DNA of 56,859 nt. Source: JBAYIE01 sp041665785 (GTDB lineage: Bacteria; Bacteroidota; Bacteroidia; UKL13-3). Shown in pieces: positions 29,023 through 37,662 of the stretch; position 1 is the first letter of the stretch, and every line of letters begins with the position of its first letter. Location: positions 1 through 56,859 of the forward strand of contig JBAYIE010000026.1 in NCBI GenBank assembly GCA_041665785.1, in the 5' to 3' direction. Under the pieces are notes generated by a model, which ran no database searches, was not told where the DNA came from, and saw only the letters and a program-made list of their open reading frames with translations. The translations under genes were made by a program, and so were the position numbers.

Positions 29023-30498
29023 TCAGGATTTAAATAAGCGGAAAGCAGGATTGCGGTGTTCAAAATACCACGCCATGAACCCAAAAAGGATCAGTAAAAC
29101 GCTATTCAAACCATAGCGCAACGACAGAGTCAGTGCTGGTCCAACCCATATTGAAATCAGGTAGAGTCCCAGAGCAAATACCATATAAGCTATAACCTTT
29201 CCGGTATGATACGGAATGGGATAATATTTTTTCCCCATGAGATAACAGATGACCATCATGCTTAAATAACAACCGAAATGTGCCCAGGCCGAACCAATAT
29301 ACCCGAATAGCGGAATCCACCACAGGTTTAATGCAATGGTAATAGCGGCACCTATCAGCGATATCAATGCTCCCTTATTGGTTTGATCTGATAATTTATA
29401 CCAAATACTCAGGTTGTAATAAATACCCAAAAACATATTGGCGAGTAGTAAAATCGGAACAATTTTTAAACCTTCACGATACGAGGGACCTATAAAATGC
29501 TGGAAAACATCGATGAACAACATAACCAACAGGAACAGGAATAAACATACCAGTACAAAATAATTCATGACCTCAGCATAAATGGTTTTTTGGTTACTGC
29601 TTTTTGCATGCGCAAAGAAGAAAGGTTCGGCCGCATAACGAAAAGCCTGAATGAATAAACTCATGAGAATCGAGAGTTTATAATTCGCTCCGTAAATACC
29701 ATTCATTGCCCGGCCGGTTTCAGGGTCGGGATAGAACCAGGTTATAAGCGTACGGTCGAGTGCTTCATTGATCATTCCTGCAAATCCTACCACCATCATC
29801 GGCAGCGCATACACCAGCATGTCTTTCCACAATGCAGTATTGAATTGTGAGAATTTCAATCCCAGCAATTCCTTTGCCAGCATAGGAATCGTAATAACAC
29901 TGGCCACCAGGTTGGAAATAAAAATATAACCGATTCCTATTCCGGGATCGTACAGTGGTAACGCTATTCCCTGATTGGATTCCATATATGGACATAACAT
30001 CAGAAAATACAGGTTGAGCAGGATATTGGAAAAAATATTGATATTCTTAACCAGGGCGAATTTGAGGGCTTTGTTTTGATGGCGTAACAACGCAAAGGGT
30101 ATGGCCGCCAAAGCATCCAATGCCATGATCCACACAAACCAGATAATGTATTCGGGATGATCGTTGAGTTTGATCATTCCTGCGAGCTTATCGGAGAAAA
30201 AACTGCAAATAAAAATAAACAATACCGAGGTACTCAATACCGATCCGAGTGAGGTAGAATAAACTTCCTTAGGATCGTGGCTTTTGTTGGCATAGCGAAA
30301 AAATGCCGTTTCCATACCATAAGTCAGCAACACATTAAAGAAAGTTACATAGGCATATAACAAGGTAACCACACCATACTCCCCCGGACTGAAGAGGGTG
30401 GTATAGAGAGGAACCAGCAGGTAATTAACAAAACGACCTACGATTTGGCTCAGGCCATAAACAGCCGTTTGGGAAGCAAGTTTTTTTAGTGTAGTCAA
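29023..30498 (-). CDS. Polysaccharide/oligosaccharide flippase (MOP superfamily, Wzx-like)
   Basis: The 491-residue protein has about 12-14 hydrophobic segments and the flippase opening LASQTAVYGLSQIVGRFVNYLLVPLYTTLFSPGEYG, typical of Wzx/MurJ-type lipid-linked oligosaccharide flippases. It should move a polyprenyl-linked sugar chain across the inner membrane, matching the sugar nucleotidyltransferase downstream. The start is TTG at 30498; there is no nearby in-frame ATG. It is the first gene of the minus-strand run and is divergent from the TPR gene at 30595. Substrate unknown. Confidence 0.88.
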   Translation of the reverse strand: MTTLKKLASQTAVYGLSQIVGRFVNYLLVPLYTTLFSPGEYGVVTLLYAYVTFFNVLLTYGMETAFFRYANKSHDPKEVYSTSLGSVLSTSVLFIFICSFFSDKLAGMIKLNDHPEYIIWFVWIMALDALAAIPFALLRHQNKALKFALVKNINIFSNILLNLYFLMLCPYMESNQGIALPLYDPGIGIGYIFISNLVASVITIPMLAKELLGLKFSQFNTALWKDMLVYALPMMVVGFAGMINEALDRTLITWFYPDPETGRAMNGIYGANYKLSILMSLFIQAFRYAAEPFFFAHAKSSNQKTIYAEVMNYFVLVCLFLFLLVMLFIDVFQHFIGPSYREGLKIVPILLLANMFLGIYYNLSIWYKLSDQTNKGALISLIGAAITIALNLWWIPLFGYIGSAWAHFGCYLSMMVICYLMGKKYYPIPYHTGKVIAYMVFALGLYLISIWVGPALTLSLRYGLNSVLLILFGFMAWYFEHRNPAFRLFKS

Positions 30499-30580
30499 CC
30501 GCTGAGAGCTTAACGATTCAAATAACTTAAAATTATTTCAGAGAATAAGCGTTGTTTACTCACATCCCATTGGGTTTGTC

Positions 30581-30588
30581 TATTTTTG
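30581..30588 (+). promoter_or_regulatory. Possible -7 promoter element very close to start codon
   Basis: TATTTTTG fits the Bacteroidota -7 consensus TAnnTTTG and ends 6 bases before the ATG at 30595, implying an almost leaderless transcript. No TTG lies at the proper -33 spacing, so this is a weak call. Confidence 0.4.
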
Positions 30589-30594
30589 CACCAT

Positions 30595-32409
30595 ATGCTG
30601 CGTTTTGTTTTTGGTTTCTTATTGTTGATTACATCCGGCGTTCCGCTGCTTGCACAGGGAACCGATGAGCAACTGGCTGCGCAGTTTTTTGCGAACCGCG
30701 AATTCGATAAAGCAGCCGATGCCTATGAGCGCCTCGTTCAAAAAACACCGGGTTCCGTTTATTATTACGAGAACCTGTTGCAATGTTATGTGAATCTTGG
30801 GCATTTTTTTGAGGCGGAAAAATTAGTAAAGAAACAACAGCGCAGGTTCGAGGGTCAGGCATTTTATAAAGTGGATCTGGGATATCTGTATACCAAACAG
30901 GGATTACCCGATAAGGCAAGAAACTACTACGAAGGTTTGTTTAAAAATTTTGCAGGAACCGAAGATCAAACCATTTCTCTGGCACATGCATTTCAAAAGC
31001 GAAACGAATGGGAGTGGGCCGTTCAAACGTATTTGCGCGCCCGGAAAAAGAATGGTGGACATGCATCTTTGTTTGCACTTCCATTGGCACAGGTGTATGC
31101 TTCATTACGACAAACAGGTCCCATGGTCGAAGAATACCTGAATGCATTGCAGGATAACCCGACCATTCAGGATCAGGTGCAGGAATATCTGCAACTGTAT
31201 ATGGAACAGGATGCCGATTACGAATTATTGAAATCTGCGATTCTGAAGCGGGTGAAAAATGATCAGGGTTCGATGGTTTATAACGAATTGCTCATTTGGC
31301 TGTATGTGCAGCGTAAAGATTTTACAAATGCCTTGGTACAAGCCAAAGCGCTCGATAAACGCAACAGGGAAGAAGGTCGAAGAGTATACGAATTGGCCAA
31401 CCTGGCTTTATCGAATGCCAAATACGATGATGCGCTGAACGCCTATCAATATATTTTGCTGATGGGCAAAGACAGACCATTATACCTCGCAGCCCGGATA
31501 GGCATTTTGGAATCGCGCAACCGCAAAGTGACCCAATCAACTGTCTATACGGCGAACGATTTGGTTCAACTAGAAAAAGAATACGAACTCTTTCTGACGG
31601 AAGAAGGAAAATCCAATTTCACTGCATCGGCCATGCGCGAACTGGCGAAGCTTGAAATTTATTACCTGTCTAATAGCAGTAGAGGCATTGCACTTTTTCA
31701 GGAATTGATTGCCATGCCACGACTCGATAACCGGTTTAAAGCAGAATGCAAACTGATGCTGGGCGATGTGCACGTATTGGAAGGAGAAGTTTGGGAAGCG
31801 GTATTGCTTTATGGACAAGTGGATAAAGATTTTCTTGAAGATCCCCTCGGACAGGAAGCCAAGTTTCGCAATGCGCGCTTGTCGTATTATATCGGAGAGT
31901 TTGAATGGGCCAAAGCACAACTCGATGTGTTGAAAACCGCAACATCCCAGCTGATTGCCAACGATGCCCTCGAATTGTCGCTGCTGATTCAGGATAATAC
32001 CGTTGATAGTATAGAAGAACCCTTACTCATGTTTGCCAAAGCCGACCTTCATATTTATCAGAAGAAACATGCACAGGCGCTTGTCATATTGGATAGTATC
32101 AACCTCTTGTTTCCGCGTCATACCTTAGATGATGATATCCTTTACAAGCGGGCTCAAATCAGTTTGCAAAAGGGGAATTATCCCGAAAGCATCGAATTCC
32201 TGCAACGATTGTTAAAAGAACATGGATCGGGTATTCTGGGCGACAATGCCTTGTTTATGTTAGCCGATATTACCCACAACCGTTTGCACGATGCTGCCGG
32301 AGCCATTAAATTATACGAACAATTTATCAATCAGTATCCGGGTAGTTTTTTCCTGACCGAAGTGAGGAAGCGGTACAGAAACTTACGCGGAGATGTTTTA
32401 AATGAATAA
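30595..32409 (+). CDS. Exported TPR-repeat protein (604 residues)
   Basis: The protein starts with a signal peptide (MLRFVFGFLLLITSGVPLLAQG) and is composed of TPR-like helices throughout. Clear repeats include QFFANREFDKAADAYERLVQKTPGSVYYYENLLQCYVNL at the start and ILYKRAQISLQKGNYPESIEFLQRLLKEHGSG near residue 520. The last part resembles the tetratricopeptide outer-membrane assembly type (YbgF/BamD-like; PGSFFLTEVRKRYRNLRGD). It may be a scaffold at the envelope; function unassigned. The ATG at 30595 is chosen over a TTG 9 bases upstream that falls inside the putative -7 box. Confidence 0.8.
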   Translation: MLRFVFGFLLLITSGVPLLAQGTDEQLAAQFFANREFDKAADAYERLVQKTPGSVYYYENLLQCYVNLGHFFEAEKLVKKQQRRFEGQAFYKVDLGYLYTKQGLPDKARNYYEGLFKNFAGTEDQTISLAHAFQKRNEWEWAVQTYLRARKKNGGHASLFALPLAQVYASLRQTGPMVEEYLNALQDNPTIQDQVQEYLQLYMEQDADYELLKSAILKRVKNDQGSMVYNELLIWLYVQRKDFTNALVQAKALDKRNREEGRRVYELANLALSNAKYDDALNAYQYILLMGKDRPLYLAARIGILESRNRKVTQSTVYTANDLVQLEKEYELFLTEEGKSNFTASAMRELAKLEIYYLSNSSRGIALFQELIAMPRLDNRFKAECKLMLGDVHVLEGEVWEAVLLYGQVDKDFLEDPLGQEAKFRNARLSYYIGEFEWAKAQLDVLKTATSQLIANDALELSLLIQDNTVDSIEEPLLMFAKADLHIYQKKHAQALVILDSINLLFPRHTLDDDILYKRAQISLQKGNYPESIEFLQRLLKEHGSGILGDNALFMLADITHNRLHDAAGAIKLYEQFINQYPGSFFLTEVRKRYRNLRGDVLNE

Positions 32410-32422
32410 TTAAAAATGCATT

Positions 32423-32495
32423 GCCAGCCATAGCTTTAGCGGCGGCGGGAAAAATGCCTCGTCCGCCATAGCTTTAGCGAAGGCGGGAAGAATGC
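32423..32495. repeat. Two tandem 35-base palindromic repeats (CCGCCATAGCTTTAGCGAAGGCGG type)
   Basis: Two near-identical 35-base units (32423-32457 and 32461-32495) each contain a CCGCC...GGCGG palindrome around TAGCTTTAGCG and end in AATGC, separated by CTC. Related units stand at 41192-41263. Such short palindromes are scattered through Bacteroidota and other genomes; a translated frame gives the familiar TFAKATADKS peptide. They are intergenic, after the TPR gene. Confidence 0.8.
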
Positions 32496-32497
32496 TA

Positions 32498-32572
32498 AAC
32501 TGCTCTCTTAAAACTTATCTCTTAAACACATTTATCCTAAACACATATCACATAAACACCTATCTCAAAACC
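32498..32572 (+). repeat. Five degenerate 15-base tandem repeats just before DUF4286 gene
   Basis: Five consecutive 15-base units with consensus ACATATCTCTTAAAC fill 32498-32572 and end one base before the ATG at 32574. Units 2-4 (ACTTATCTCTTAAAC, ACATTTATCCTAAAC, ACATATCACATAAAC) align best. The whole 5' region of the gene is made of them, almost without G. Function unknown; protein or RNA binding is possible. Confidence 0.7.
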
Positions 32573-32573
32573 C

Positions 32574-32879
32574 ATGATCATCTACAACGTAACCATCAAT
32601 ATTGAAGACGAGATCCACGACGAGTGGCTCTTGTGGATGAAAGAAACGCATATCCCGGAAGTAATGCGCACAGGGATGTTTGTTGATCACAGTTTCTCAC
32701 GCCTGCTTTCCCGTCAGGAAGATGAAACCGGAATCACTTATGTTATTCAGTATCTGGCCAACGATATGGCACATTACGAAAAGTATATTCAGGAATTTGC
32801 GCCTGCATTGCAAAACGAAACCATAAAAAAATTCGGCAATAAATTTATTGCGTTCCGCACATTGATGGAAAGGGTTTAA
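32574..32879 (+). CDS. DUF4286 family protein
   Basis: The 101-residue protein matches DUF4286, a small ferredoxin-like fold family frequent in Bacteroidota. It opens IIYNVTINIEDEIHDEWLLWMKETHIPEVM and ends FGNKFIAFRTLMERV, with the THIPEVM and FAPALQ segments typical of the family. Its function is not known. The 5' region is the 15-base tandem repeat array, and the gene is flanked on the other side by a convergent T9SS gene. Confidence 0.85.
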   Translation: MIIYNVTINIEDEIHDEWLLWMKETHIPEVMRTGMFVDHSFSRLLSRQEDETGITYVIQYLANDMAHYEKYIQEFAPALQNETIKKFGNKFIAFRTLMERV

Positions 32880-32974
32880 TGTTGCGACAAGAACTTTAAT
32901 GGATTAAGTTCTACGGATTAAAAGGAACTTACAAAAACATAATACTTTACCCTTTATTCACAGATGAGTATACA

Positions 32975-34303
32975 TTATTGTTTCAGCAATTTTGCGTAGC
33001 CGAAATTACCTTGTTGATCGATAGAAACAATATAATAACCGATTGTTAATTCAGAAATATTGATTGCTGTGTTTGCTGCATAGTTTGGCAGGTCGATCAG
33101 CATTTGACCCTGGGAATTCATAATTTTGACTGACCCGGATTGTTCAAAATACAAATGCGAAGAAGCTGGATTCGGATACAGCGCTATTTTATGCTTTAAG
33201 TTTGTTTCATCCATTCCGTTTGGTGGTAATGTAAAGGCTGCAATACAACTGGCAGGTTTGTTTCCTGCATTTTTGAATATTCCTCCTACAAGCAGTTCGT
33301 TGTTGTATACAAAAAACTTGATGGCAGTTTTATCTACTCCTGCGCCCAATGGAGTCCAGTTAGCTCCATCCCATTTTACAACATATTGGTTCGTGTCATT
33401 TAAGTAGAATCCCGGTCCGGCTGCAAACAAATAACCATTATATGAAATCAGATCATAAATGGAATTACCCAATCCTTTTGAAAGTGGAATCCAATTTGTT
33501 CCATTCCAGCGCGCTATATTTTCTACACTTTGTCCACCCGCTGTACTAAAGGATCCGCCAACATACAATTCTCCATTATGAAAACACATGGCTGATACAG
33601 TGCCATTCAATCCGGTACCTAATGCCGACCAATTTGAACCATTCCATTTGGCAATATGATTGGCCGTTTGACCCCCGGCTTCGGTAAATAATCCACCGGC
33701 ATATAAGGTATTGGTAACGGGATCTACCAACATTTCAATTACCTTATCGTTTACCCCTGTACCAATACTTTGCCAGCAACAACTTGTACCTGAAAATCGA
33801 GCGGCATAATAAACGGCAAATGGATCGAGCGGATCACCTCCGGCTGAACTAAAATTTCCACCTGCATGCAAAATGCCGTTGTAGGAAGTCATTGCATGTA
33901 CACTACCACTCATTCCTGATCCGTCGTTTCCTGTTCCGGATCCAACAGTGGTCCATTTGTCTCCATCCCAGCGTGCAGCATAGTTGTAAAGATTTTGATC
34001 CGGAGTCAACACATGAAATCCGTCACCTCCACAATACAAAATACCTGAGTTACTTATTGCAATAGTATATATTTCACCACCAAAAAACGATTTCAGTCCG
34101 GTGCTCTTATCGGTCCATTTCTGACCATTCCAACTATGAACACCATCGCCACCGGCAACTAATTTACCATTAAAGACCGCAAAAGAATTGGCGCTGTATT
34201 CAAGTCCACTGTCAAGTGCATGCCATTGTTGTGCCCCGCTGCTTTTACTTTGTAATAGTAAACTAACAAAAAAGGCAAGGAAGAGAACTTTTCCGGAAGC
34301 CAT
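32975..34303 (-). CDS. Secreted propeller-like protein with T9SS type A sorting domain
   Basis: The 442-residue protein has a signal peptide (MASGKVLFLAFFVSLLLQSKSSGAQ) and about seven repeats built on W(D/N)GxxWxxLGxG plus LYVGGxFSTAGG, a beta-propeller pattern. It ends in a T9SS sorting domain (LYPNPASSHLYFEQSG ... GYYIVSID ... AKLLKQ). It should be exported through T9SS and exposed on or released from the surface. It starts 27 bases after the di-haem peroxidase gene, so it is probably the third gene of the MbnP-peroxidase operon. Ligand or role unknown. Confidence 0.88.
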   Translation of the reverse strand: MASGKVLFLAFFVSLLLQSKSSGAQQWHALDSGLEYSANSFAVFNGKLVAGGDGVHSWNGQKWTDKSTGLKSFFGGEIYTIAISNSGILYCGGDGFHVLTPDQNLYNYAARWDGDKWTTVGSGTGNDGSGMSGSVHAMTSYNGILHAGGNFSSAGGDPLDPFAVYYAARFSGTSCCWQSIGTGVNDKVIEMLVDPVTNTLYAGGLFTEAGGQTANHIAKWNGSNWSALGTGLNGTVSAMCFHNGELYVGGSFSTAGGQSVENIARWNGTNWIPLSKGLGNSIYDLISYNGYLFAAGPGFYLNDTNQYVVKWDGANWTPLGAGVDKTAIKFFVYNNELLVGGIFKNAGNKPASCIAAFTLPPNGMDETNLKHKIALYPNPASSHLYFEQSGSVKIMNSQGQMLIDLPNYAANTAINISELTIGYYIVSIDQQGNFGYAKLLKQ

Positions 34304-34330
34304 AAGAAATTTAAATTAAGTGAGCGACTG

Positions 34331-35398
34331 TTATTCTACAAAGCTGGGATCTGTCAACGTTTTCAGAAACGCAATCAATTCTTTCTTTTCGGTTTCCGAA
34401 AGTTGCATGGTACGGTTGGTCATACGCTTGGTCATGATGGGATCCAGCGTTGGAGAAGTCTTTACTGCCGATGTATAAAATTCAACCACTTCTTCCAGCG
34501 TAGTGAAACGTCCGTCGTGCATATAGGGTGAGGTGAGTTCAATATTGCGCAAAGTTGGAGCAATAAAAAGACCCATGTCTTTTTGTTGTCCGGTTACCAA
34601 AAATTTACCCTGATCAAATCCGGTAAACACATCGTTTAAGCCATTGTTGTGAAATCCGTTATCGGTAAACAGTGGTCCGGGATGACAATGAAAGCAATCG
34701 CCTTTTTCAGAAAAGAAAATGGCCATTCCGTTCATTTCTTCGGCGCTGAGTTTCTTTTTGTAAACACGGTATGCATCGTAACGCGAGTTGGCACTTACCC
34801 GGCTGCGCAGGTATTGCACGATAGAGTAAGCAATTTTGGTTTTGAGTTCCAGAAAAGTCAGACTGTCGATATGGTTGATGCTGAATGCTGCTTTAAACAT
34901 GGCAGGGTATTCAGGATGACTGAGCAAACGGGTAACCAGCTTTTGATGGTCGGTATTGAAAAACTCCGGTTCAAAATCGCCCAGGGGTAACAGATCCAGA
35001 TCAGGTGCCGAACCTTCCCAGTTGAAAACCGGTTTGAAGGCGAGATTTACATGCGCCATGATGGCCATGTTATATCCGTTCAGAGCATGGTATACTCCGC
35101 CGGAATAAGAGCGTGGCTTGCTGTGGCAAGAGGTACAGCTCAATCCGTTTTCGGATAGAATCGGATCGGCGTACAATTTCTTACCCAATGCAATTCCTTC
35201 AACGGTCATGGGGTTTTTTTCCGACAAATACGGATCAGGAAAGCCCAGTGGTTTTACTAATGTATAAGGAGTAGGGGCTGTTTTTTCTCCCGGATTTGTA
35301 GGGAGATTGTTTTGTTGTTCCGGATCCTTATCGCAGGAACTGAGTAACAACAATCCAACAAATATTCCTTTAACGAAGGGTGAATACATCTTTTCCAT
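34331..35398 (-). CDS. Di-haem cytochrome c peroxidase / MauG-MbnH-like lipoprotein
   Basis: The 355-residue protein has a lipoprotein signal (lipobox ending at Cys22) and two CxxCH haem c motifs, CTSCH at 88-92 and CFHCH at 235-239, the layout of bacterial di-haem peroxidases. It lies directly after an MbnP-type gene and overlaps it by 29 bases. In characterised pairs the MbnH di-haem enzyme oxidises a Trp of MbnP to kynurenine, so a protein-modifying role rather than peroxide removal is a real possibility here; this is inference from context. The ATG at 35398 is used; a second in-frame ATG is at 35389. Confidence 0.9.
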   Translation of the reverse strand: MEKMYSPFVKGIFVGLLLLSSCDKDPEQQNNLPTNPGEKTAPTPYTLVKPLGFPDPYLSEKNPMTVEGIALGKKLYADPILSENGLSCTSCHSKPRSYSGGVYHALNGYNMAIMAHVNLAFKPVFNWEGSAPDLDLLPLGDFEPEFFNTDHQKLVTRLLSHPEYPAMFKAAFSINHIDSLTFLELKTKIAYSIVQYLRSRVSANSRYDAYRVYKKKLSAEEMNGMAIFFSEKGDCFHCHPGPLFTDNGFHNNGLNDVFTGFDQGKFLVTGQQKDMGLFIAPTLRNIELTSPYMHDGRFTTLEEVVEFYTSAVKTSPTLDPIMTKRMTNRTMQLSETEKKELIAFLKTLTDPSFVE

Positions 35399-36104
35399 TG
35401 TTGCTGATTAATTGCATGAGTAATGCAACACCCATGGTATAATTTCCATCGGTATTGAAGTTATAAGCGTAAGGATTGGCAAACCATTCGTTGATATTCA
35501 TTTCCAAAGTCAAGGGCGTGTTTTGGCCCAGCGTTACCGAAAAGTTTTTTGGAATAGCTTGATGCTGCACCAGGCTTGGGTTAGTTCCCAAATGAACAGT
35601 AAAGCCTTTTTTGAGGTTCGCCGTATTGCGGTAATGACCTTCGAGTTTCATAAAGTGATATCCGCCTCCCATCTCATCCGGCCAGGCCATATTGAGGTTT
35701 TCGATCAGATCAGGGAGTGTGCCTGTTTTGTTGGTATCGGCAGCCAGACCGATGAGCAAGGTGGCTGAGGTATATTCACCGGTAGGAACATAATTCAGCA
35801 AGAGTTTATTCTCCGCGCTTGTAGCATCAATATAAAAAATTGCGTTGGAGGTAAACATCAACTTTTCCTGATTGTACAAGCGAATGCCGGAGATATAATA
35901 ATAAAGCCGCGACACACTGAATGGATTTCCGGCAGCATTCTGATACATCATACTATCAAAGAGCAAGGGAGCCTGATCCACTTTGTGAGTCACGTTCAAA
36001 GTCATGCTTCCAAATTGAACGGTTGTTTTAGCCGGTTCATCTTTTTCACAGGATGAAGCCATCAGCAAAACCAGGAGGGGCCAAAGGCGGTAGAGCGTTT
36101 TCAC
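35370..36104 (-). CDS. MbnP-family copper-associated lipoprotein
   Basis: The 244-residue protein has a lipobox ending at Cys19 (LLMASSC) and matches the MbnP family: the LNVTHKVDQAPLLFDSMMYQNAAGNPFSVSRLYYYISGIRL region, then NMAWPDEMGGGYHFMKLEGHY (Trp141 and a His) and a C-terminal EMNINEWFANPYAYNF. MbnP proteins bind copper through a kynurenine made from Trp by the partner MbnH. Trp141 or Trp207 would be the candidate here, unproven. The start is GTG at 36104. It is the first gene of an operon with the di-haem protein and a T9SS protein. Confidence 0.8.
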   Translation of the reverse strand: MKTLYRLWPLLVLLMASSCEKDEPAKTTVQFGSMTLNVTHKVDQAPLLFDSMMYQNAAGNPFSVSRLYYYISGIRLYNQEKLMFTSNAIFYIDATSAENKLLLNYVPTGEYTSATLLIGLAADTNKTGTLPDLIENLNMAWPDEMGGGYHFMKLEGHYRNTANLKKGFTVHLGTNPSLVQHQAIPKNFSVTLGQNTPLTLEMNINEWFANPYAYNFNTDGNYTMGVALLMQLISNNGKDVFTLR

Positions 36105-36395
36105 TTCTTTGATATTTTATTCAAAGTTAGCGTTGGCTTCGTGCGCAAAGGTTGACGGGGGTCATGGAAATCAGGTGATTGATATTATTAAGAATATATT
36201 GTGAACCACTGCTGTCCTGGATTATAGATTGTAAACTCAATTAAAGTCAATGAGGATAAAGGCTTAGGTTTGTTCTCTCTGATTGGGGGCTTACTTCAAA
36301 GTGATTCTAATTTTTGAAATATGAACTGGTGAATAGTTTAATAATCTGTTAGAGTTAAGTTTCTAATTTAAGATTAAGTTCTCTGTTGAGCAGAG
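36105..36395. other. Intergenic stretch upstream of MbnP operon
   Basis: No gene is visible. The MbnP gene promoter must lie here on the minus strand, but I see no clean TTG-N19-TAnnTTTG match. The sequence is AT-rich and ends at the structured repeat beginning near 36396. Confidence 0.35.
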
Positions 36396-36480
36396 GCTGG
36401 GTGAGGGATCGCAGCGGAAATCCTTTTTTGTACTCAAAAAAGATTGCAGCGCAGAGCCCGACCATGAAGGTAAGCGAACG
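36396..36480 (+). ncRNA. Structured repeat element, copy 2 (candidate Flavo-1-like RNA)
   Basis: It reads GGGATCGCAGCGGAAATCC, a hairpin with arms CTTTTTTG and CAAAAAAG, then GATTGCAGCGCAGAGCCCGACC, then TGAAG and TAAGCG. The conserved blocks match copy 1 at 12793-12890 while the central stem is rewritten (AT-rich here) yet still pairs, as expected of a conserved RNA or DNA hairpin. It lies on the plus strand between two minus-strand genes. Confidence 0.55.
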
Positions 36481-36580
36481 AGAGGTTAATTTTAATGCAG
36501 CCATCAATCGCGCATCCTTCATGGGCACCCCCAAAATCATTCTCTCATTAATTCCCCGGACACTAATGATTGAGAACTGC

Positions 36581-36617
36581 AAAAAAATACCCCGTTGAAA
36601 CTCATCTCAACGGGGTA
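36581..36617 (-). terminator. Intrinsic terminator of the CARDB-like T9SS gene
   Basis: TACCCCGTTGA (36588-36598) pairs perfectly with TCAACGGGGTA (36607-36617), with seven A at 36581-36587 that are a T-run on the minus strand. It lies 20 bases after the stop of the gene at 36638-37318. Confidence 0.9.
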
Positions 36618-36637
36618 CATGAAAGAAGAAAATAAGA

Positions 36638-37318
36638 TTAATGAGCGATATTGAATTTACCGGATTTGATCAGCGCATTTTCTGTTGTGCGGATTTCATA
36701 CATGTAAATACCGTTGTTCAGATCAGATATATCCATTGAAGCAACACCGCTTGCAACCTGTACAGATTTTACCCGTTTGCCGGTAATGTCCATCACATGA
36801 ATTACTGAAGCATTGTTGTAATCGTATTCGAAGTTGATGAATTGAACAGCAGGATTTGGATACACTTTAACGGTGTTTGCAATTCCTAATTCGTCGATAC
36901 CAACGGCGGTTGACAAGTTCACTTTGGCACAGGAAACGTTGTTGGCCGTGTTTGAATCCAGATTGCCATTGTAACGTAAAAGGGCCATCAAACAGAAATC
37001 AACATTGGAAGCACCTTGCGAAAAAGTAAGGCTGTAATTATTGAAAGCAGCATTCACACTTTGACCTGCAGCAATCACATTATGACTTAAAGTTGCGGCT
37101 GATACCAGTGAATTGTTGATGATAATACCAACCTGAATAGAATCGGAAGCCGGAATATCAATGGTTCCATTGTTTTTGATGGTGAATGTAATATTGAACT
37201 GCGTATTGGCGTAAATGGTTTGGTTGGCCACAGGGGTATTCATGGTAATCATGATGTCCTTTTGTGCAAAAACCTGCACAGCAGTAAAGAAGGCGACGGC
37301 GAGGAGAAGTTTTTTCAT
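36638..37318 (-). CDS. Secreted CARDB-like protein with T9SS type A sorting domain
   Basis: The 226-residue protein has a signal peptide (MKKLLLAVAFFTAVQVFAQ), one Ig-like CARDB-type domain at about 20-130 (NITFTIKNNGTIDIPASDSI, then NTANNVSCAKV) and a T9SS sorting domain from about 150 (VYPNPAVQFINFEYD ... NGIYMYEI ... GKFNIAH). It is a small surface or released protein; adhesion is a guess. It has its own strong terminator and no operon partners. Confidence 0.87.
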   Translation of the reverse strand: MKKLLLAVAFFTAVQVFAQKDIMITMNTPVANQTIYANTQFNITFTIKNNGTIDIPASDSIQVGIIINNSLVSAATLSHNVIAAGQSVNAAFNNYSLTFSQGASNVDFCLMALLRYNGNLDSNTANNVSCAKVNLSTAVGIDELGIANTVKVYPNPAVQFINFEYDYNNASVIHVMDITGKRVKSVQVASGVASMDISDLNNGIYMYEIRTTENALIKSGKFNIAH

Positions 37319-37662
37319 GTTTTTTTGAATTAAGTTGGTTTGATATAGGATAACGAAGTTAACAAAAAGGTTGCGTTAAACCATAGATATTAGCAGCGAG
37401 AGCGTGGGAATGAGGGTATTATAGGCTGTTTGGAATTTATTTTACTCCGGGATTACTGTAATTTGATGGGGGATTGACGGAGGAGAAATTGTCATCAACA
37501 TTGCTTTATAGGCATTTGTAGCGATTATTTTTAATGAGAACGCACCAGTTTTGAACCGGTTTTTGCGGATTATACATGCTGCCGTTAATCTTGCCCGGGT
37601 CGGAAGAATGGTTTAACAGGGCACAACCGGATCAGGTGATAAATGTATCTATTTGCTGCACG
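37319..37662. other. Intergenic stretch between the T9SS and DUF389 genes
   Basis: No gene, repeat or terminator is visible in these 344 bases. It holds the upstream region of the T9SS gene on the minus strand and the downstream region of the DUF389 gene. No consensus promoter could be placed. Confidence 0.4.

Noticed and set aside
32423..32495. CRISPR-like direct repeats
   Set aside because: Only two copies, palindromic, with a 3-base spacer and no cas genes; this is an intergenic repeat pair.
32889..32911. AGAACTT / AAGTTCT inverted repeat after DUF4286
   Set aside because: Seven-base AT-rich arms with no T-run; it may be chance, so no terminator is called.
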